From Desulfofundulus salinus (lineage in GTDB: Bacteria > Bacillota > Desulfotomaculia > Desulfotomaculales > Desulfovirgulaceae), in the NCBI RefSeq assembly GCF_003627965.1, contig NZ_RBWE01000001.1:386026-442335 (forward strand): DNA of 56,310 bases. The letters run 5' to 3'. The notes below the pieces were generated by a model, which was not told the origin of the DNA, searched no databases, and saw only the letters and a program-made list of their open reading frames with translations. A program made the position numbers and the translations under genes. Shown here piece by piece: positions 42,865-51,894 of the stretch. Numbering within the stretch: position 1 is the stretch's first letter; each line of letters starts with the position of its first letter.

Positions 42865-43956
42865 CTAAAACGCGTGGCGGGGCCACCGGCCCAGGCGGCG
42901 GAACGCTTCTATTTTTTCCTGGCGGCCCAGGCGGCTTTCGGCCAGGGCTTTCTCCAGAAAGGCTATGGAGTGATCATAGGTAGCCCGGTCTACGGGATAA
43001 GGGTGGCCGTCCTTGCCCCCGTGGGCGAAACTGAACCTGGCCGGATCCCTGAAGCTGGGCGGTGTTCCGTAGGCCAGTTCCGAGAGCAGGGAAAGAGCCC
43101 GCAGCGCTTTGGGTCCCACTCCCTCGGTGGCCACCAGGGCGGCAAAACTCTCCGGCTGCCGTTCGTAACTTTTCAGGAGCACCCGGTGCAGCCTGGCCGG
43201 ATTCAGGTCGGCCAGTTCCACCCGGTGCCGGGCCGGCAGGTTCAGGGCATCCTGCTGCAACCGGGTCAGATCCCGGAGCAGGTTTTCCGGTTTTTCCCGG
43301 GCCAGTTCGGTAATCACCTTACGGGCCGGGTCGCTTTCCAGGGCCACCAGGTTAAGGGTTTCGCCTTTGTGGTCGCAGCATACCGCCGTGTGGGGTTCGC
43401 AGACAAAATCCTTTACCGTGGTGCTCAACCAGTGATAGCGGCGGGCCCAGCGGGCGGTTTCGTTCATACCCTGCTGGATGATTGCCCAGCGTCCGGAGGA
43501 AGTAAAAAAGAAGGTATGGTGGTAGAGCTGGTAGCCGTCCTGGACGGCGGCGTTGTCCACTTTTGCGGCCATTTTGCTCGCAAAAACCAGTTCCCCGGGA
43601 TCTCTGGCCAGGGGAAACCTTTCCCCTATGGCCAGGATTTCGCCGGGTGTCTGGCGGGATGTCTTTCCTTTGCCGCCCGCCACAAAAAGCCCCAGCTGGC
43701 CGGCCCGGTCCCGCAGGGCTTCCTTTAACGCACCGCAGACGGTGGTGGTTAAACCAGAAGAATGCCAGTCAAATCCCAGCACGCAACCCAGGGCCTGAAA
43801 CCAGAAGGGGTCGGCCAGCCTGGCCAGGATTCCGTCCGGGCCGCCTTCCACCACCATTACTTCAATTAAGGCGCGGCTCATTTTGACCATCCGTTCAAAG
43901 AGCCAGGGCGGGCATTTCCCTCCGTGCAGGGGCAGATTGGCCGTCCCGGTTCGCAT
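42865..43956 (-). CDS. DUF763 domain protein
   Basis: 363 residues. Starts RTGTANLPLHGGKCPPWLFE, the DUF763 signature, and continues with FFFTSSGRWAIIQQGMNETA, RRYHWLSTTVKDFVCEPHTA and a C-terminal helix-hairpin-helix-like segment (ATEGVGPKALRALSLLSELA). The family occurs in archaea and thermophilic bacteria; nucleic-acid binding is suspected, function unknown. ATG 43956, 6 bases after GGAGGA on its strand, is preferred over ATG 43962. A plus-strand open frame over the same region is its shadow. Confidence 0.85.
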   Translation of the reverse strand: MRTGTANLPLHGGKCPPWLFERMVKMSRALIEVMVVEGGPDGILARLADPFWFQALGCVLGFDWHSSGLTTTVCGALKEALRDRAGQLGLFVAGGKGKTSRQTPGEILAIGERFPLARDPGELVFASKMAAKVDNAAVQDGYQLYHHTFFFTSSGRWAIIQQGMNETARWARRYHWLSTTVKDFVCEPHTAVCCDHKGETLNLVALESDPARKVITELAREKPENLLRDLTRLQQDALNLPARHRVELADLNPARLHRVLLKSYERQPESFAALVATEGVGPKALRALSLLSELAYGTPPSFRDPARFSFAHGGKDGHPYPVDRATYDHSIAFLEKALAESRLGRQEKIEAFRRLGRWPRHAF

Positions 43957-43977
43957 GTGCATTCCTCCAGCAAATAA

Positions 43978-44008
43978 GGGGGCGTCTTTCCCGACGCCCC
44001 TTGTTTTT
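43978..44008. terminator. Hairpin between ferredoxin and DUF763
   Basis: GGGGCGTC paired with GACGCCCC around TTTCCC (43979-44000). T-tract CCTTGTTTTTT on the plus side and CCTTATTT on the minus side. On the minus strand it ends the ferredoxin transcript. Confidence 0.7.
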
Positions 44009-44022
44009 TGCTTTAGTTCTTT

Positions 44023-44220
44023 CTATTCCTCTTTCCAGTGGATGCACTGGGCAGGGCACATATCAATGGCTTCCTGAATTTCATCTTCACTGGCACCCTG
44101 GGGGTTAACCACCTCGGCGAAGCCCAGGGTTTCATTCATCTGGAAGACATCCGGGCAAACATCTGCGCAGGAGCCGCAGGCCAGGCATTCTTCCGATTCG
44201 ATGTACGGGATTTTGGCCAC
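44023..44220 (-). CDS. [4Fe-4S] ferredoxin
   Basis: 65 residues. One [4Fe-4S] site: ECLACGSCADVCPDVF (about 10-25), with the fourth ligand in DMCPAQCIHW near the C-terminus (single-cluster, thermophile-type). Soluble low-potential electron carrier; could serve KorABCD or other oxidoreductases. GTG 44220 with AAGGAGGGGAAAACC. Own promoter and terminator. Confidence 0.92.
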   Translation of the reverse strand: MAKIPYIESEECLACGSCADVCPDVFQMNETLGFAEVVNPQGASEDEIQEAIDMCPAQCIHWKEE

Positions 44221-44268
44221 GGTTTTCCCCTCCTTAACTTTTCCGTTTGTGGCTGTACCGCCGGGGAT

Positions 44269-44297
44269 ATTATATCATCTTCACCAATCATTTTGAA
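44269..44297 (-). promoter_or_regulatory. Sigma-A promoter of ferredoxin
   Basis: On the minus strand TTCAAA (44297-44292), 17 bases, TATAAT (44274-44269). Confidence 0.6.
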
Positions 44298-44413
44298 TAG
44301 AGAGGTAACTGGATCCTCTTTTGTATTTTGTATGCACTATGCAGGAAAATGAAAAATTTCCTTGAATAATTATTAACATAAATTTACGAAAAATATCGGA
44401 AGGTGGACTGAGC

Positions 44414-45955
44414 ATGGAAGAATTTCGCCGCAGAGTTGTAGCAGGCGAGGAAATAACCAATCCTTCGCCGGAAATTTTAAGGGCACTGGCCTCCCATGAG
44501 GAACAGGTCACCGTTTACGGTAGTGTCAATTATATCACCCTGGTCCGCAACCGCAGCGCCAAATTCACCTATATCGTAGAAGACGGAGTGCGGCTGGGAG
44601 TGGACCAGCAGGGCATTTCCCGGCAGCGGGCGCTGGAGCTGGTGGACCAGGTGCATGCCTATCTGAAGCGAAAATCGGTCATCCGCCTGGACCGGCAGAT
44701 GGGCACCCATCCCGATTTCCGCCTGCACTGCCGTTTATATATCACCGCTGAATATGCTCGCATCCCGCTACAGTGGCGCTTGATGCTCTTTGAGCCGGAA
44801 AACCCGGACAAAGAGCCCGATTTAATGAGCATCTATGTTCCGGAGTGGCCCGAACGGATTATTTTTTGCCACCCCGAAGCCGGTGTTACCTACATTTTGG
44901 GAACGGACTACTTCGGGGAATGCAAGAAATCCTTTTTGCGCATGGCCATGTACGTGGTGAAAAAGCAGGGCTGGCTGGGCCTGCATGCCGGGAGCAAGGC
45001 TTTAAGGGTGCGGGACAGGGACGGCCAATTAAAAGAGGTCGGCTTTATTCTCTTTGGCCTTTCCGGTACGGGAAAAACCACCCTCACCATGCATGATCAC
45101 GGCTTGACCGGGGAGGAAGGGGTGGCCATCCGCCAGGACGACGTGGTGATGATGGATGGCCGGGGTTACTGTTACGGTACGGAAAATGGTTTTTATATTA
45201 AAACGGAAGGTTTGGATGAGTCCCAGCTGGTCCTCTACCGGGCGGCCACCGCTCCCGGGGCCATCTTTGAAAACGTGAAGGTGCTGGAAGATGGGCGGAT
45301 TTTGTTTGATGATACCGGGCTGACTTCCAACGGCCGGGGAGTGATCCTGCGCCGGGACGTGCTCAATACCGATTACCGCATTGATCTCGACAAGGCTCAC
45401 CGGCTCATCTTTATCACCCGCCGGAATACCATTATCCCTCCCGTGGCCAGGTTAACGGCGGAACAGGCGGCGGCTTATTTTATGCTGGGGGAATCTATTG
45501 AAACCTCGGCGGGAGATCCCACCCGTGCCGGCCAGTCGAAACGGGAGGTGGGCACCAACCCCTTTATCATTGGTCCTGAAGAAGAGGAAGGTAACCGCCT
45601 GCTGGAAATACTGCGGGCCAACCCGGACATGGAATGCTACCTGTTGAACACCGGCAGTGTGGGTGCGGGACCCGGCTTCCCCGGCGAAAAAATCACCATT
45701 GCCGTTTCCACCCACATCTTGCGGGAAATTGCCCGGGACAGCATTACCTGGCAAACCGATCCCGACTGGGGCTACCAGGTGCCTTTACAGGTGCCGGGGG
45801 TGGACCTGGACCGCTATAACCCCGTTACTTACTACAGCCCGGAAGTTTACCGGCAGCTGGTGGAAGAACTGCGCCGGGAGCGCCGCCAGTGGCTGGCTAA
45901 GTACCGGGGTTTGAAGCCGGAAATTGTTGCCGCCATTGAACCGCCGGGGAATTAG
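44414..45955 (+). CDS. pckA: Phosphoenolpyruvate carboxykinase (ATP)
   Basis: 513 residues. P-loop LFGLSGTGKTTLTMHDHGL (about 214-232), preceded by DYFGECKKSFLRMAMYVVKK and followed by RQDDVVMM and the adenine-binding TSNGRGV region: the ATP-type PEPCK family, somewhat divergent from the E. coli type. Interconverts oxaloacetate and PEP with ATP/ADP, linking C4 metabolism (aconitase/kor branch) to gluconeogenesis. ATG 44414, with GGAAGGTGG upstream. Confidence 0.9.
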   Translation: MEEFRRRVVAGEEITNPSPEILRALASHEEQVTVYGSVNYITLVRNRSAKFTYIVEDGVRLGVDQQGISRQRALELVDQVHAYLKRKSVIRLDRQMGTHPDFRLHCRLYITAEYARIPLQWRLMLFEPENPDKEPDLMSIYVPEWPERIIFCHPEAGVTYILGTDYFGECKKSFLRMAMYVVKKQGWLGLHAGSKALRVRDRDGQLKEVGFILFGLSGTGKTTLTMHDHGLTGEEGVAIRQDDVVMMDGRGYCYGTENGFYIKTEGLDESQLVLYRAATAPGAIFENVKVLEDGRILFDDTGLTSNGRGVILRRDVLNTDYRIDLDKAHRLIFITRRNTIIPPVARLTAEQAAAYFMLGESIETSAGDPTRAGQSKREVGTNPFIIGPEEEEGNRLLEILRANPDMECYLLNTGSVGAGPGFPGEKITIAVSTHILREIARDSITWQTDPDWGYQVPLQVPGVDLDRYNPVTYYSPEVYRQLVEELRRERRQWLAKYRGLKPEIVAAIEPPGN

Positions 45956-45968
45956 TCTTTTGGAAAGC

Positions 45969-47183
45969 TTAAGACAGGATTTTCTTTGCCTTTAGCGTTT
46001 CTTGCAGGCGGGCCATCACTCCTATGGCAGTGGCCCCCAGCAGGGCGGAGTAGAGCAGCATGACCGTGAGGACGTCCCAGCGCTGGGCCAGGAAAGTGCC
46101 CACCAGGGGACCGGCGAGCAGCCCCACGGAATAGGCGGTATTGGCTATGCCGTAGGTGGTGCCGTAAAGGCCGTTTGCCTGGCCTGTCTTTCCGTCCGTG
46201 GGGTGTTTGGGGTGAATTTTCTCCATGGATTCCGCCAGCAAAGGCAGCGCGGGGGTGGAGTAGGCCCCAGTGGTAAGGCCTAGCAGGGCCATGGTCGCCG
46301 TTACCAGTTTAACATTTGGCGCCACCACCAGCCACGGCACGGTGGCCGCCGTGCTGATCAATCCAGCTACGATCAGAGGTTTACGTCCCAGCCGGTCGGA
46401 AAGGATCCCGAAAAGGGGCTGGAACAGGGCGAAGGAGAGGCTCAAGGCGCCAAAGAGCAGTCCCACGCCGGCACTGCCGAGACCAAAACGTTTTTGCAGG
46501 TCAATGGGCAGAAGGGGCTCCAGCATGCCAAACCCAAAGCTGCCCGTGACGGTTATTAACACTACCCAGAAAATGTTCCGGTTGAATAAAAACTGCTGCC
46601 AGGGCGGCTGCTGCCGCCCGGCAGGGTTGCTGTTTCTCGGCAGGGGGCTGAACCAGAGCAAAAGGGTCAGCAAAGCCCCTGCGCCCGCCGTTACCAGAAA
46701 GGGGAAGGCGTAACCGGCAAACTGGTAAAGAGTACCGCCCAGCACCGGGCCGATAATGGTACCCAGGCCGGTGCTGGTCATGACTATCCCCATTTTTTGT
46801 CCCCTTAGATGGGGCGGGTACAGGATCGCCACCAGGGCCAGGCCCGCAGACCAGGTGGCCGCTGCGGCTATTCCCTGGAGTAAACGGCTGATAACCAGAA
46901 GCCAGACCGAGCGGGAAATTATGAAAATTAGCGTGGATATGGTCAGGCCAGCCATACCCAGAACCATGACCGGCCTGTAGCCGTACCGGTCACAGGCCAG
47001 CCCCGCGGGTACGCTGGCCAGCAGGAGGCCGGCGGAAAGGGCGGCAAAAATTAGCCCCAGTTCGGTGGTGGAAGCACCTACGCTGGTGGCGTAATAGGGC
47101 ACCACGGGGACGATGATGCCGTACAACACGGTATCCAGAAAAACGGCCAGGTTGATCAGCGTAAACAAGTAGCCGGTATTCAT
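45969..47183 (-). CDS. MFS transporter, DHA1 type
   Basis: 404 residues, 12 helices. N-terminus MNTGYLFTLINLAVFLDTV; motif A PAGLACDRYGYRPVMVLG between helices 2 and 3 and LSDRLGRKPLIVAGLI in the second half; motif C-like GLGTIIGPVLGGTLY. Drug or metabolite export is likely, substrate unknown. ATG 47183 with GCGAGGC upstream is chosen; the frame is open 75 codons further back without a ribosome binding site. Convergent with pckA, 14 bases apart. The 296-base gap to the divergent sigma-54 activator holds no gene. Confidence 0.85.
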   Translation of the reverse strand: MNTGYLFTLINLAVFLDTVLYGIIVPVVPYYATSVGASTTELGLIFAALSAGLLLASVPAGLACDRYGYRPVMVLGMAGLTISTLIFIISRSVWLLVISRLLQGIAAAATWSAGLALVAILYPPHLRGQKMGIVMTSTGLGTIIGPVLGGTLYQFAGYAFPFLVTAGAGALLTLLLWFSPLPRNSNPAGRQQPPWQQFLFNRNIFWVVLITVTGSFGFGMLEPLLPIDLQKRFGLGSAGVGLLFGALSLSFALFQPLFGILSDRLGRKPLIVAGLISTAATVPWLVVAPNVKLVTATMALLGLTTGAYSTPALPLLAESMEKIHPKHPTDGKTGQANGLYGTTYGIANTAYSVGLLAGPLVGTFLAQRWDVLTVMLLYSALLGATAIGVMARLQETLKAKKILS

Positions 47184-47479
47184 AATTTGCCTCGCTTGCA
47201 ACCCTCCCCAAAAGCTTCTAAGAAGACCTGTGCCCTTTTGGTTTTCCTTTATTGCACCGGTTTTTTTCTGATACTCATATTCTGGTTGGTAACCTGTCTT
47301 CCCTTCTTTCACGAAGATATGAAGGTAAAATGATGCATTTATATCTACGGACCGCAGGCAGGCAAAACCTGCCTTTTGTTTTTCGCTGGTTGAGCTGGAG
47401 GAAATCATATTGCAATGTCGAAATTATGAAGTGTCTAAATATTTTTAACGTAACTTATCGGGGAGGGAGGAGAAAGCAT

Positions 47480-48943
47480 ATGCTTTTTAAAGAAGGCCTT
47501 TCTCGTTACCTGCCGGAATGTTGGAAAGATGGAAGCGATCATATACTCGCTTTACATAAGACAAATCTTTTAGAAAAAAATACCCCGGGGTCCAAACAAA
47601 GGACAGGGAATTATCAGGGCAGGTCGTTACGTGTTACCGATACTGAAACCGGTTTTTACTACACCAACGGGCAGGCTTATACCCTGGGCGTGAACAGTGC
47701 CTACGAATGTTTAACCGGCCTGCATGGCGACGAACTGTTCGGACGCAACATGAATGAACTGGTGGATAACCGCTACTTCGACCGGTCGGTTTCTCTGATG
47801 GTACTGGAACAGGGGCGCTCCGTTACCATTCCCCAGCACGTGCTTAAAACCGGCCAGAAAGTGATGGTAACCGGAAATCCCGTTTTTGACGAAGAGGGTA
47901 AAATTCTTCTGGTAGTAACTACGGTGAAACCGTTACGAAACAATAAAGGAAAGAAAGTAAACGGGCCGACCCAGGCAAATCACCTGGTGGAACTGGAAGG
48001 CATTGGAACTGTGGTGGCGGAAAGCGAGGCCATGAAGCAGGTGGTGAACAGGGCCATTCGTGCCGCGTATTCCGACGCCACCGTCTTGATCCAGGGCGAG
48101 TCCGGCGTCGGCAAAGAAGTCGTGGCCAGGATTATCCATGAATACAGTCCAAGGAAGCACAAACCCTTTATGGTGGTAAACGCGGCTGCCATTCCGGGGG
48201 AACTTTTTGAGGCGGAATTATTCGGTTACCGTCCGGGGGCCTTTACGGGTGCCCGGCGGGAAGGTTATCCCGGGTTGGTCAAGGCTGCCGAGGGAGGGAC
48301 CCTGTTTCTGGATGAGATTAGTGAGGTGCCCCTTTCCGCCCAGGTGAAATTATTACGGCTGATTCAAAATAAGGAATTATACCCTTTAGGTAGTGGACAA
48401 CCGGAAAGAATAGATGTGCGCATTGTGGCTGCATCCAATCAGAACCTGGTAAGGCTGGTGCGTGAGGGGCGTTTTCGTCAGGATCTATACTACAGGTTGA
48501 ATGTCATACCAATTTACATTCCTCCCCTGGCAAACCGGCGGGAGGATATTATCCCCCTGGCCAGCCACTTTTTTAACCTCTACCTGGACCGCTACAATAT
48601 AAAAAAGATTCTTACCCCGGAAGCCTGCCGGGAATTGCAGAGCTACCGGTGGCCGGGAAACGTGCGGGAGCTGCAGAACTTGATGGAGCGCCTGGTGGTT
48701 CTCAGTAGCGGAGTAAAAATTACTGCCCACATGGTAGCCAGGGAACTGGAGGCACAGGTAGAGCAATCCACCACTTGCTTTTCGCCTAAAACTCCGGAGA
48801 ACCTGGAAAAGGCGTTGGAAGAATTCGAAAAGGATCTTATCCAGCATGCTTTGCAGGTATATTCCACGCAAGAGGAGGCGTCCCGGGCGCTGGGTATTCA
48901 CCGGAGTACCCTGGCCCGGAAAATAAAAAAATACTTTTCTTAA
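47480..48943 (+). CDS. Sigma-54-dependent transcriptional activator (PAS-AAA+-HTH)
   Basis: 487 residues. PAS-like domain at about 55-140 (NGQAYTLGVNSAYECLTGLH, ITIPQHV-like VTIPQHVLKTGQKVMVTGNP); AAA+ at about 170-400 with intact Walker A LIQGESGVGKEVVARIIHEY, GAFTGA loop in YRPGAFTGARREG, Walker B LFLDEISEV; Fis-type HTH at the C-terminus (EASRALGIHRSTLARKIKKY). Opens sigma-54 holoenzyme promoters on a signal sensed by PAS. Start ATG 47480 behind GGAGGGAGGAG; the frame is open from 47252. Probably controls the following dehydrogenase and permease genes. Confidence 0.9.
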   Translation: MLFKEGLSRYLPECWKDGSDHILALHKTNLLEKNTPGSKQRTGNYQGRSLRVTDTETGFYYTNGQAYTLGVNSAYECLTGLHGDELFGRNMNELVDNRYFDRSVSLMVLEQGRSVTIPQHVLKTGQKVMVTGNPVFDEEGKILLVVTTVKPLRNNKGKKVNGPTQANHLVELEGIGTVVAESEAMKQVVNRAIRAAYSDATVLIQGESGVGKEVVARIIHEYSPRKHKPFMVVNAAAIPGELFEAELFGYRPGAFTGARREGYPGLVKAAEGGTLFLDEISEVPLSAQVKLLRLIQNKELYPLGSGQPERIDVRIVAASNQNLVRLVREGRFRQDLYYRLNVIPIYIPPLANRREDIIPLASHFFNLYLDRYNIKKILTPEACRELQSYRWPGNVRELQNLMERLVVLSSGVKITAHMVARELEAQVEQSTTCFSPKTPENLEKALEEFEKDLIQHALQVYSTQEEASRALGIHRSTLARKIKKYFS

Positions 48944-48944
48944 G

Positions 48945-48968
48945 AACGCGCAGAGTTGCGCGTTTTTT
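48945..48968 (+). terminator. Terminator of the sigma-54 activator gene
   Basis: AACGCGCA (48945-48952) and TGCGCGTT (48957-48964) around GAGT, then TTTT. Confidence 0.92.
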
Positions 48969-49138
48969 GTCGCAATCTTGCTGCATCCAGAGGCAGGTGT
49001 CAGAGGATAAAAGGGAGAGCGGCGGGAATCAAGCCGGGAAATTAAAAGGCTTGACGGCCATGAAAGCAAGAAATTTCAAGCAGGCATGAAATTTGAAAAA
49101 TTACAGCACCGACAGAAAAATTTCTGGAGGTGCATGAT

Positions 49139-50293
49139 GTGAAAGTAAGCTATTTCTGGACGGCAAGCACAATCATTACCGGTAGGGGTAGCCTTGGTCG
49201 GATTGCCGATGAGGCTAAAAACCTTGGCGCCACCAAAATCCTGCTGGTTACCGACCCCGTACTTTTAAAAACCGGCCTGGTGAACAAGGTGAAAGAGGCC
49301 CTGGCTCCCGCCGGTCTGGAAGTAGGGGTTTTTAGCGAAGTGGAACCCGAACCACGCCTGCAGGTGGTGACCAAATGCCAGGAGGCCATTAAAGAAGGCG
49401 GTTATGACCTGCTGGTGGCGGTGGGTGGAGGCAGTTCCATGGACGTGGCCAAGGCCGCTTCTATTTTGATGACCAACCCCGGTACCATTAAAGACTACCT
49501 TGGCGTGAACCTGGTACCCAATCCGGGTATACCGGTAATTGCCGTGCCGACCACGGCCGGCACGGGCAGCGAAGTAACGCCCATAGCCATCCTTTCCGAT
49601 GTTGATGAACAGCTGAAAAAGGGAGTGGTCAGCCCGTACCTTCTCCCCAAAGTGGCCATTGTGGATCCGGAGCTAACGGTTACCATGCCTCCCCACATTA
49701 CTGCGGCCACCGGTATGGATGCCCTGACCCACGCCGTGGAAGCGTATATCTCCGTTAATGCCACTACCATTACCGATACATTGGCTCTGGAAGCCATAAG
49801 ACTCATTGCCCGGCACCTGCGTACCGCGGTGGCCAACGGTGAGCATATGGAAGCCAGGGAGAACATGGCCATGGCCAGCCTGCTGGCAGGGATTGCCTTC
49901 GCCAACGCCGGTGTTGCTGCCGTCCATGCGCTAGCCTATCCCCTGGGTGCCCAGTTCCATGTTCCCCACGGTGTAGCCAATGCCGTCCTGCTGCCTTATG
50001 TCATGGAATCAAACCTGCTCGGAGCTCTGCCCAGGTTCAAGATTATGGCTCTGGCCATGGGTGAAAAGGTGGAGGACCTGTCTGACCGTGAGGCGGCCGG
50101 TAAATTCATTGAGGCCATTAAACAGCTGTCCACCGATGTTAGAATTCCTTTGCATCTGCGCGATCTCGGTGTAACTGCCGAAGCCATACCGGGTATGGCC
50201 GAGGGTGCCATTAAAGTGACCCGCCTGCTGGCCAACAACCCGAGGAAGCTCACGGTGGACGACATCAGGGAAATCTACGAAAGGGCATTTTAA
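49139..50293 (+). CDS. Iron-containing alcohol dehydrogenase
   Basis: 384 residues. Rossmann part with AVGGGSSMDVAKAASILMTN (about 90-109) and VPTTAGTGSEVTPIAIL; the metal site residues lie in ATGMDALTHAVEAYIS (Asp and His), AVHALAYPLGAQFHVPHG (two His), giving the group III Fe-ADH pattern. Oxidises an alcohol or reduces an aldehyde with NAD(P)(H). GTG 49139, 8 bases after TGGAGG, is preferred over GTG 49130. A loose sigma-54-like string (AGGCATGAAATTTGAA, 49082-49097) precedes it. Followed after 42 bases by the permease. Confidence 0.9.
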   Translation: MKVSYFWTASTIITGRGSLGRIADEAKNLGATKILLVTDPVLLKTGLVNKVKEALAPAGLEVGVFSEVEPEPRLQVVTKCQEAIKEGGYDLLVAVGGGSSMDVAKAASILMTNPGTIKDYLGVNLVPNPGIPVIAVPTTAGTGSEVTPIAILSDVDEQLKKGVVSPYLLPKVAIVDPELTVTMPPHITAATGMDALTHAVEAYISVNATTITDTLALEAIRLIARHLRTAVANGEHMEARENMAMASLLAGIAFANAGVAAVHALAYPLGAQFHVPHGVANAVLLPYVMESNLLGALPRFKIMALAMGEKVEDLSDREAAGKFIEAIKQLSTDVRIPLHLRDLGVTAEAIPGMAEGAIKVTRLLANNPRKLTVDDIREIYERAF

Positions 50294-50335
50294 AGGCAAG
50301 AAGTTTTAAAAAGAACAAAAAGGAGGAATAAAAAG

Positions 50336-51745
50336 ATGAAAAACTGGCGGGCTATAAGACCAGATGGTGTCGAAGTGCCGTACTGGCCTTTGGGCCCCTT
50401 TAAAATGAGACTGCCTGGGGTGCACTACCGTTGGGAGTGGGCGGATTACATTCAAGGGCTGGTCATGTGTGCCGTCTGCCTGTCCATTATCCCCGTTTTG
50501 CAGGATACCCTGGGCATGCCCTTTGAGGTAGCCCTGGCCATTGTGGTGTTAAACGGCATCTTATATTGTTTGCATGCCCTGTTGGGCGACCCTGTGGTAC
50601 CCGGGTGGGTAACTCCCGCTATACCGCTCCTTATAGCCTATGTTTCAAGCTATCCGGCAGGGCCGGAACGCATGCACGCGTTAATTGCCTTTGAACTTTT
50701 GCTGGGATTGTGGTGCATCTTTTTAGGCATTACGGGACTGGCCAACAGGGTAATTGCTTCCATTCCCCCCGCCATTAAATCGGGAGTGATTATCGGGGCC
50801 GGTATTTCGGCCATTTATATGATTTTCCAAAAAGGAGGGCGTTTTGAAAAATTCCCCATTACCATTACCATCGCCATTGGTCTGGCTTTCTGGATGATGT
50901 ATGCCGAATCCTTTAAAAAGCTGGCGGAAAGAAACAAAATTGCCCGTGTCATTTCCAACCTGGGTATTTTACCATCTATCTTGCTGGCGGTATTTGTAGC
51001 AGCTCTGGTCAAGGAAAGTGGCTTCCCGGCCATTGAGTGGGGTATTTCCCGGCCCGACTTTGCCACCCTGTGGACCGATTGGGTGCCCTGGGGTAAACTT
51101 GGCTGGCCGTCAATTGACTATTACATTAAAGCTCTTCCCCTTGTTTTGGCGGCTTATATAGTGATATTTGGAGACGCCGTCCAGTGTCAGGCCATTATCC
51201 GGGATGCTCAAAAATTCCGGCCGGACGATCCGGTGGACTATAACCCCAGCCGGGCACACCTGGTAGTTGGTTTGCGTAACGCCGGAATGAGTATTCTCGG
51301 TCCCGACATCTCCATGTGCGGCCCAATCTGGGCGGCTATGACCGTGGTGACCTATGAACGGTGGAAAAATGGCCGGGCGGCCATGGATTCTTCCATTGGT
51401 GGGGTAGGTGCTTTCCGGTTCGGGACTCTGACGGGTTACTTTATTTTACCTATAGTCAGCCTGGTAAGACCAATTCTGCCGGTGGCCCTCTCCCTGACCA
51501 TGCTCATCCAGGGATTCGTTTCCCTTTATGTGGGTGTTAAAGAATCCAGAAATATCAAGGATCTGGGTATTGCCGGCATTGTGGGCGGTGTGTTGCTGGC
51601 CAAGGGTGCTGCTTATGCTTTTGGTGCAGGAATAATTATGTGTTTACTGGTTTACGGACGCAACTTCTTCAAAGGTGACTCTACTCCCAACCTGTTTGCG
51701 GAAGAAAAAGTGCTCCAGCCGGCTGAAAAGGCTACCGGCTGTTAA
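50336..51745 (+). CDS. NCS2-like (solute carrier 23-type) membrane permease
   Basis: 469 residues, about 12-14 hydrophobic segments. Segments like ASIPPAIKSGVIIGAGISAI, IVIFGDAVQCQAIIRDAQKF and ISMCGPIWAAMTVVTYERWK recall the conserved helices of nucleobase/ascorbate (NCS2) transporters, but similarity is distant. The substrate is unknown; the neighbouring alcohol dehydrogenase and PAS sigma-54 activator suggest an organic nutrient handled by that enzyme. ATG 50336 behind AAAGGAGGAATAAAAAG. A terminator closes the two-gene unit. Confidence 0.65.
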   Translation: MKNWRAIRPDGVEVPYWPLGPFKMRLPGVHYRWEWADYIQGLVMCAVCLSIIPVLQDTLGMPFEVALAIVVLNGILYCLHALLGDPVVPGWVTPAIPLLIAYVSSYPAGPERMHALIAFELLLGLWCIFLGITGLANRVIASIPPAIKSGVIIGAGISAIYMIFQKGGRFEKFPITITIAIGLAFWMMYAESFKKLAERNKIARVISNLGILPSILLAVFVAALVKESGFPAIEWGISRPDFATLWTDWVPWGKLGWPSIDYYIKALPLVLAAYIVIFGDAVQCQAIIRDAQKFRPDDPVDYNPSRAHLVVGLRNAGMSILGPDISMCGPIWAAMTVVTYERWKNGRAAMDSSIGGVGAFRFGTLTGYFILPIVSLVRPILPVALSLTMLIQGFVSLYVGVKESRNIKDLGIAGIVGGVLLAKGAAYAFGAGIIMCLLVYGRNFFKGDSTPNLFAEEKVLQPAEKATGC

Positions 51746-51776
51746 AGTTCGTGGTTCCAAAAATTTTTCGGTTCGG

Positions 51777-51809
51777 AAGGCGGTGGGAGAAGTTCTCGCC
51801 GCCTTTTTG
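51777..51809 (+). terminator. Terminator of the adh-permease unit
   Basis: AAGGCGG (51777-51783) pairs with CCGCCTT (51799-51805) with an inner GAGAA/TTCTC stem, then TTTTT. Confidence 0.9.
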
Positions 51810-51894
51810 CTTTCATTAAATATAATCTGGCAGGATTTATCAATTGGGAAAACGAATTTCCAACCCTGGGAGCAATAAAGGGGAGGGCGCTGCC

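Noticed and set aside
42655-43728. Long plus-strand open frame of 357 codons
   Set aside because: It is the antisense shadow of the DUF763 gene and has no family resemblance; its start lies in the inverted-repeat element.
49082-49097. Sigma-54 promoter before the alcohol dehydrogenase gene
   Set aside because: AGGCATGAAATTTGAA has GG and TTG at the right spacing but lacks the invariant GC at -12; not called as a promoter feature.
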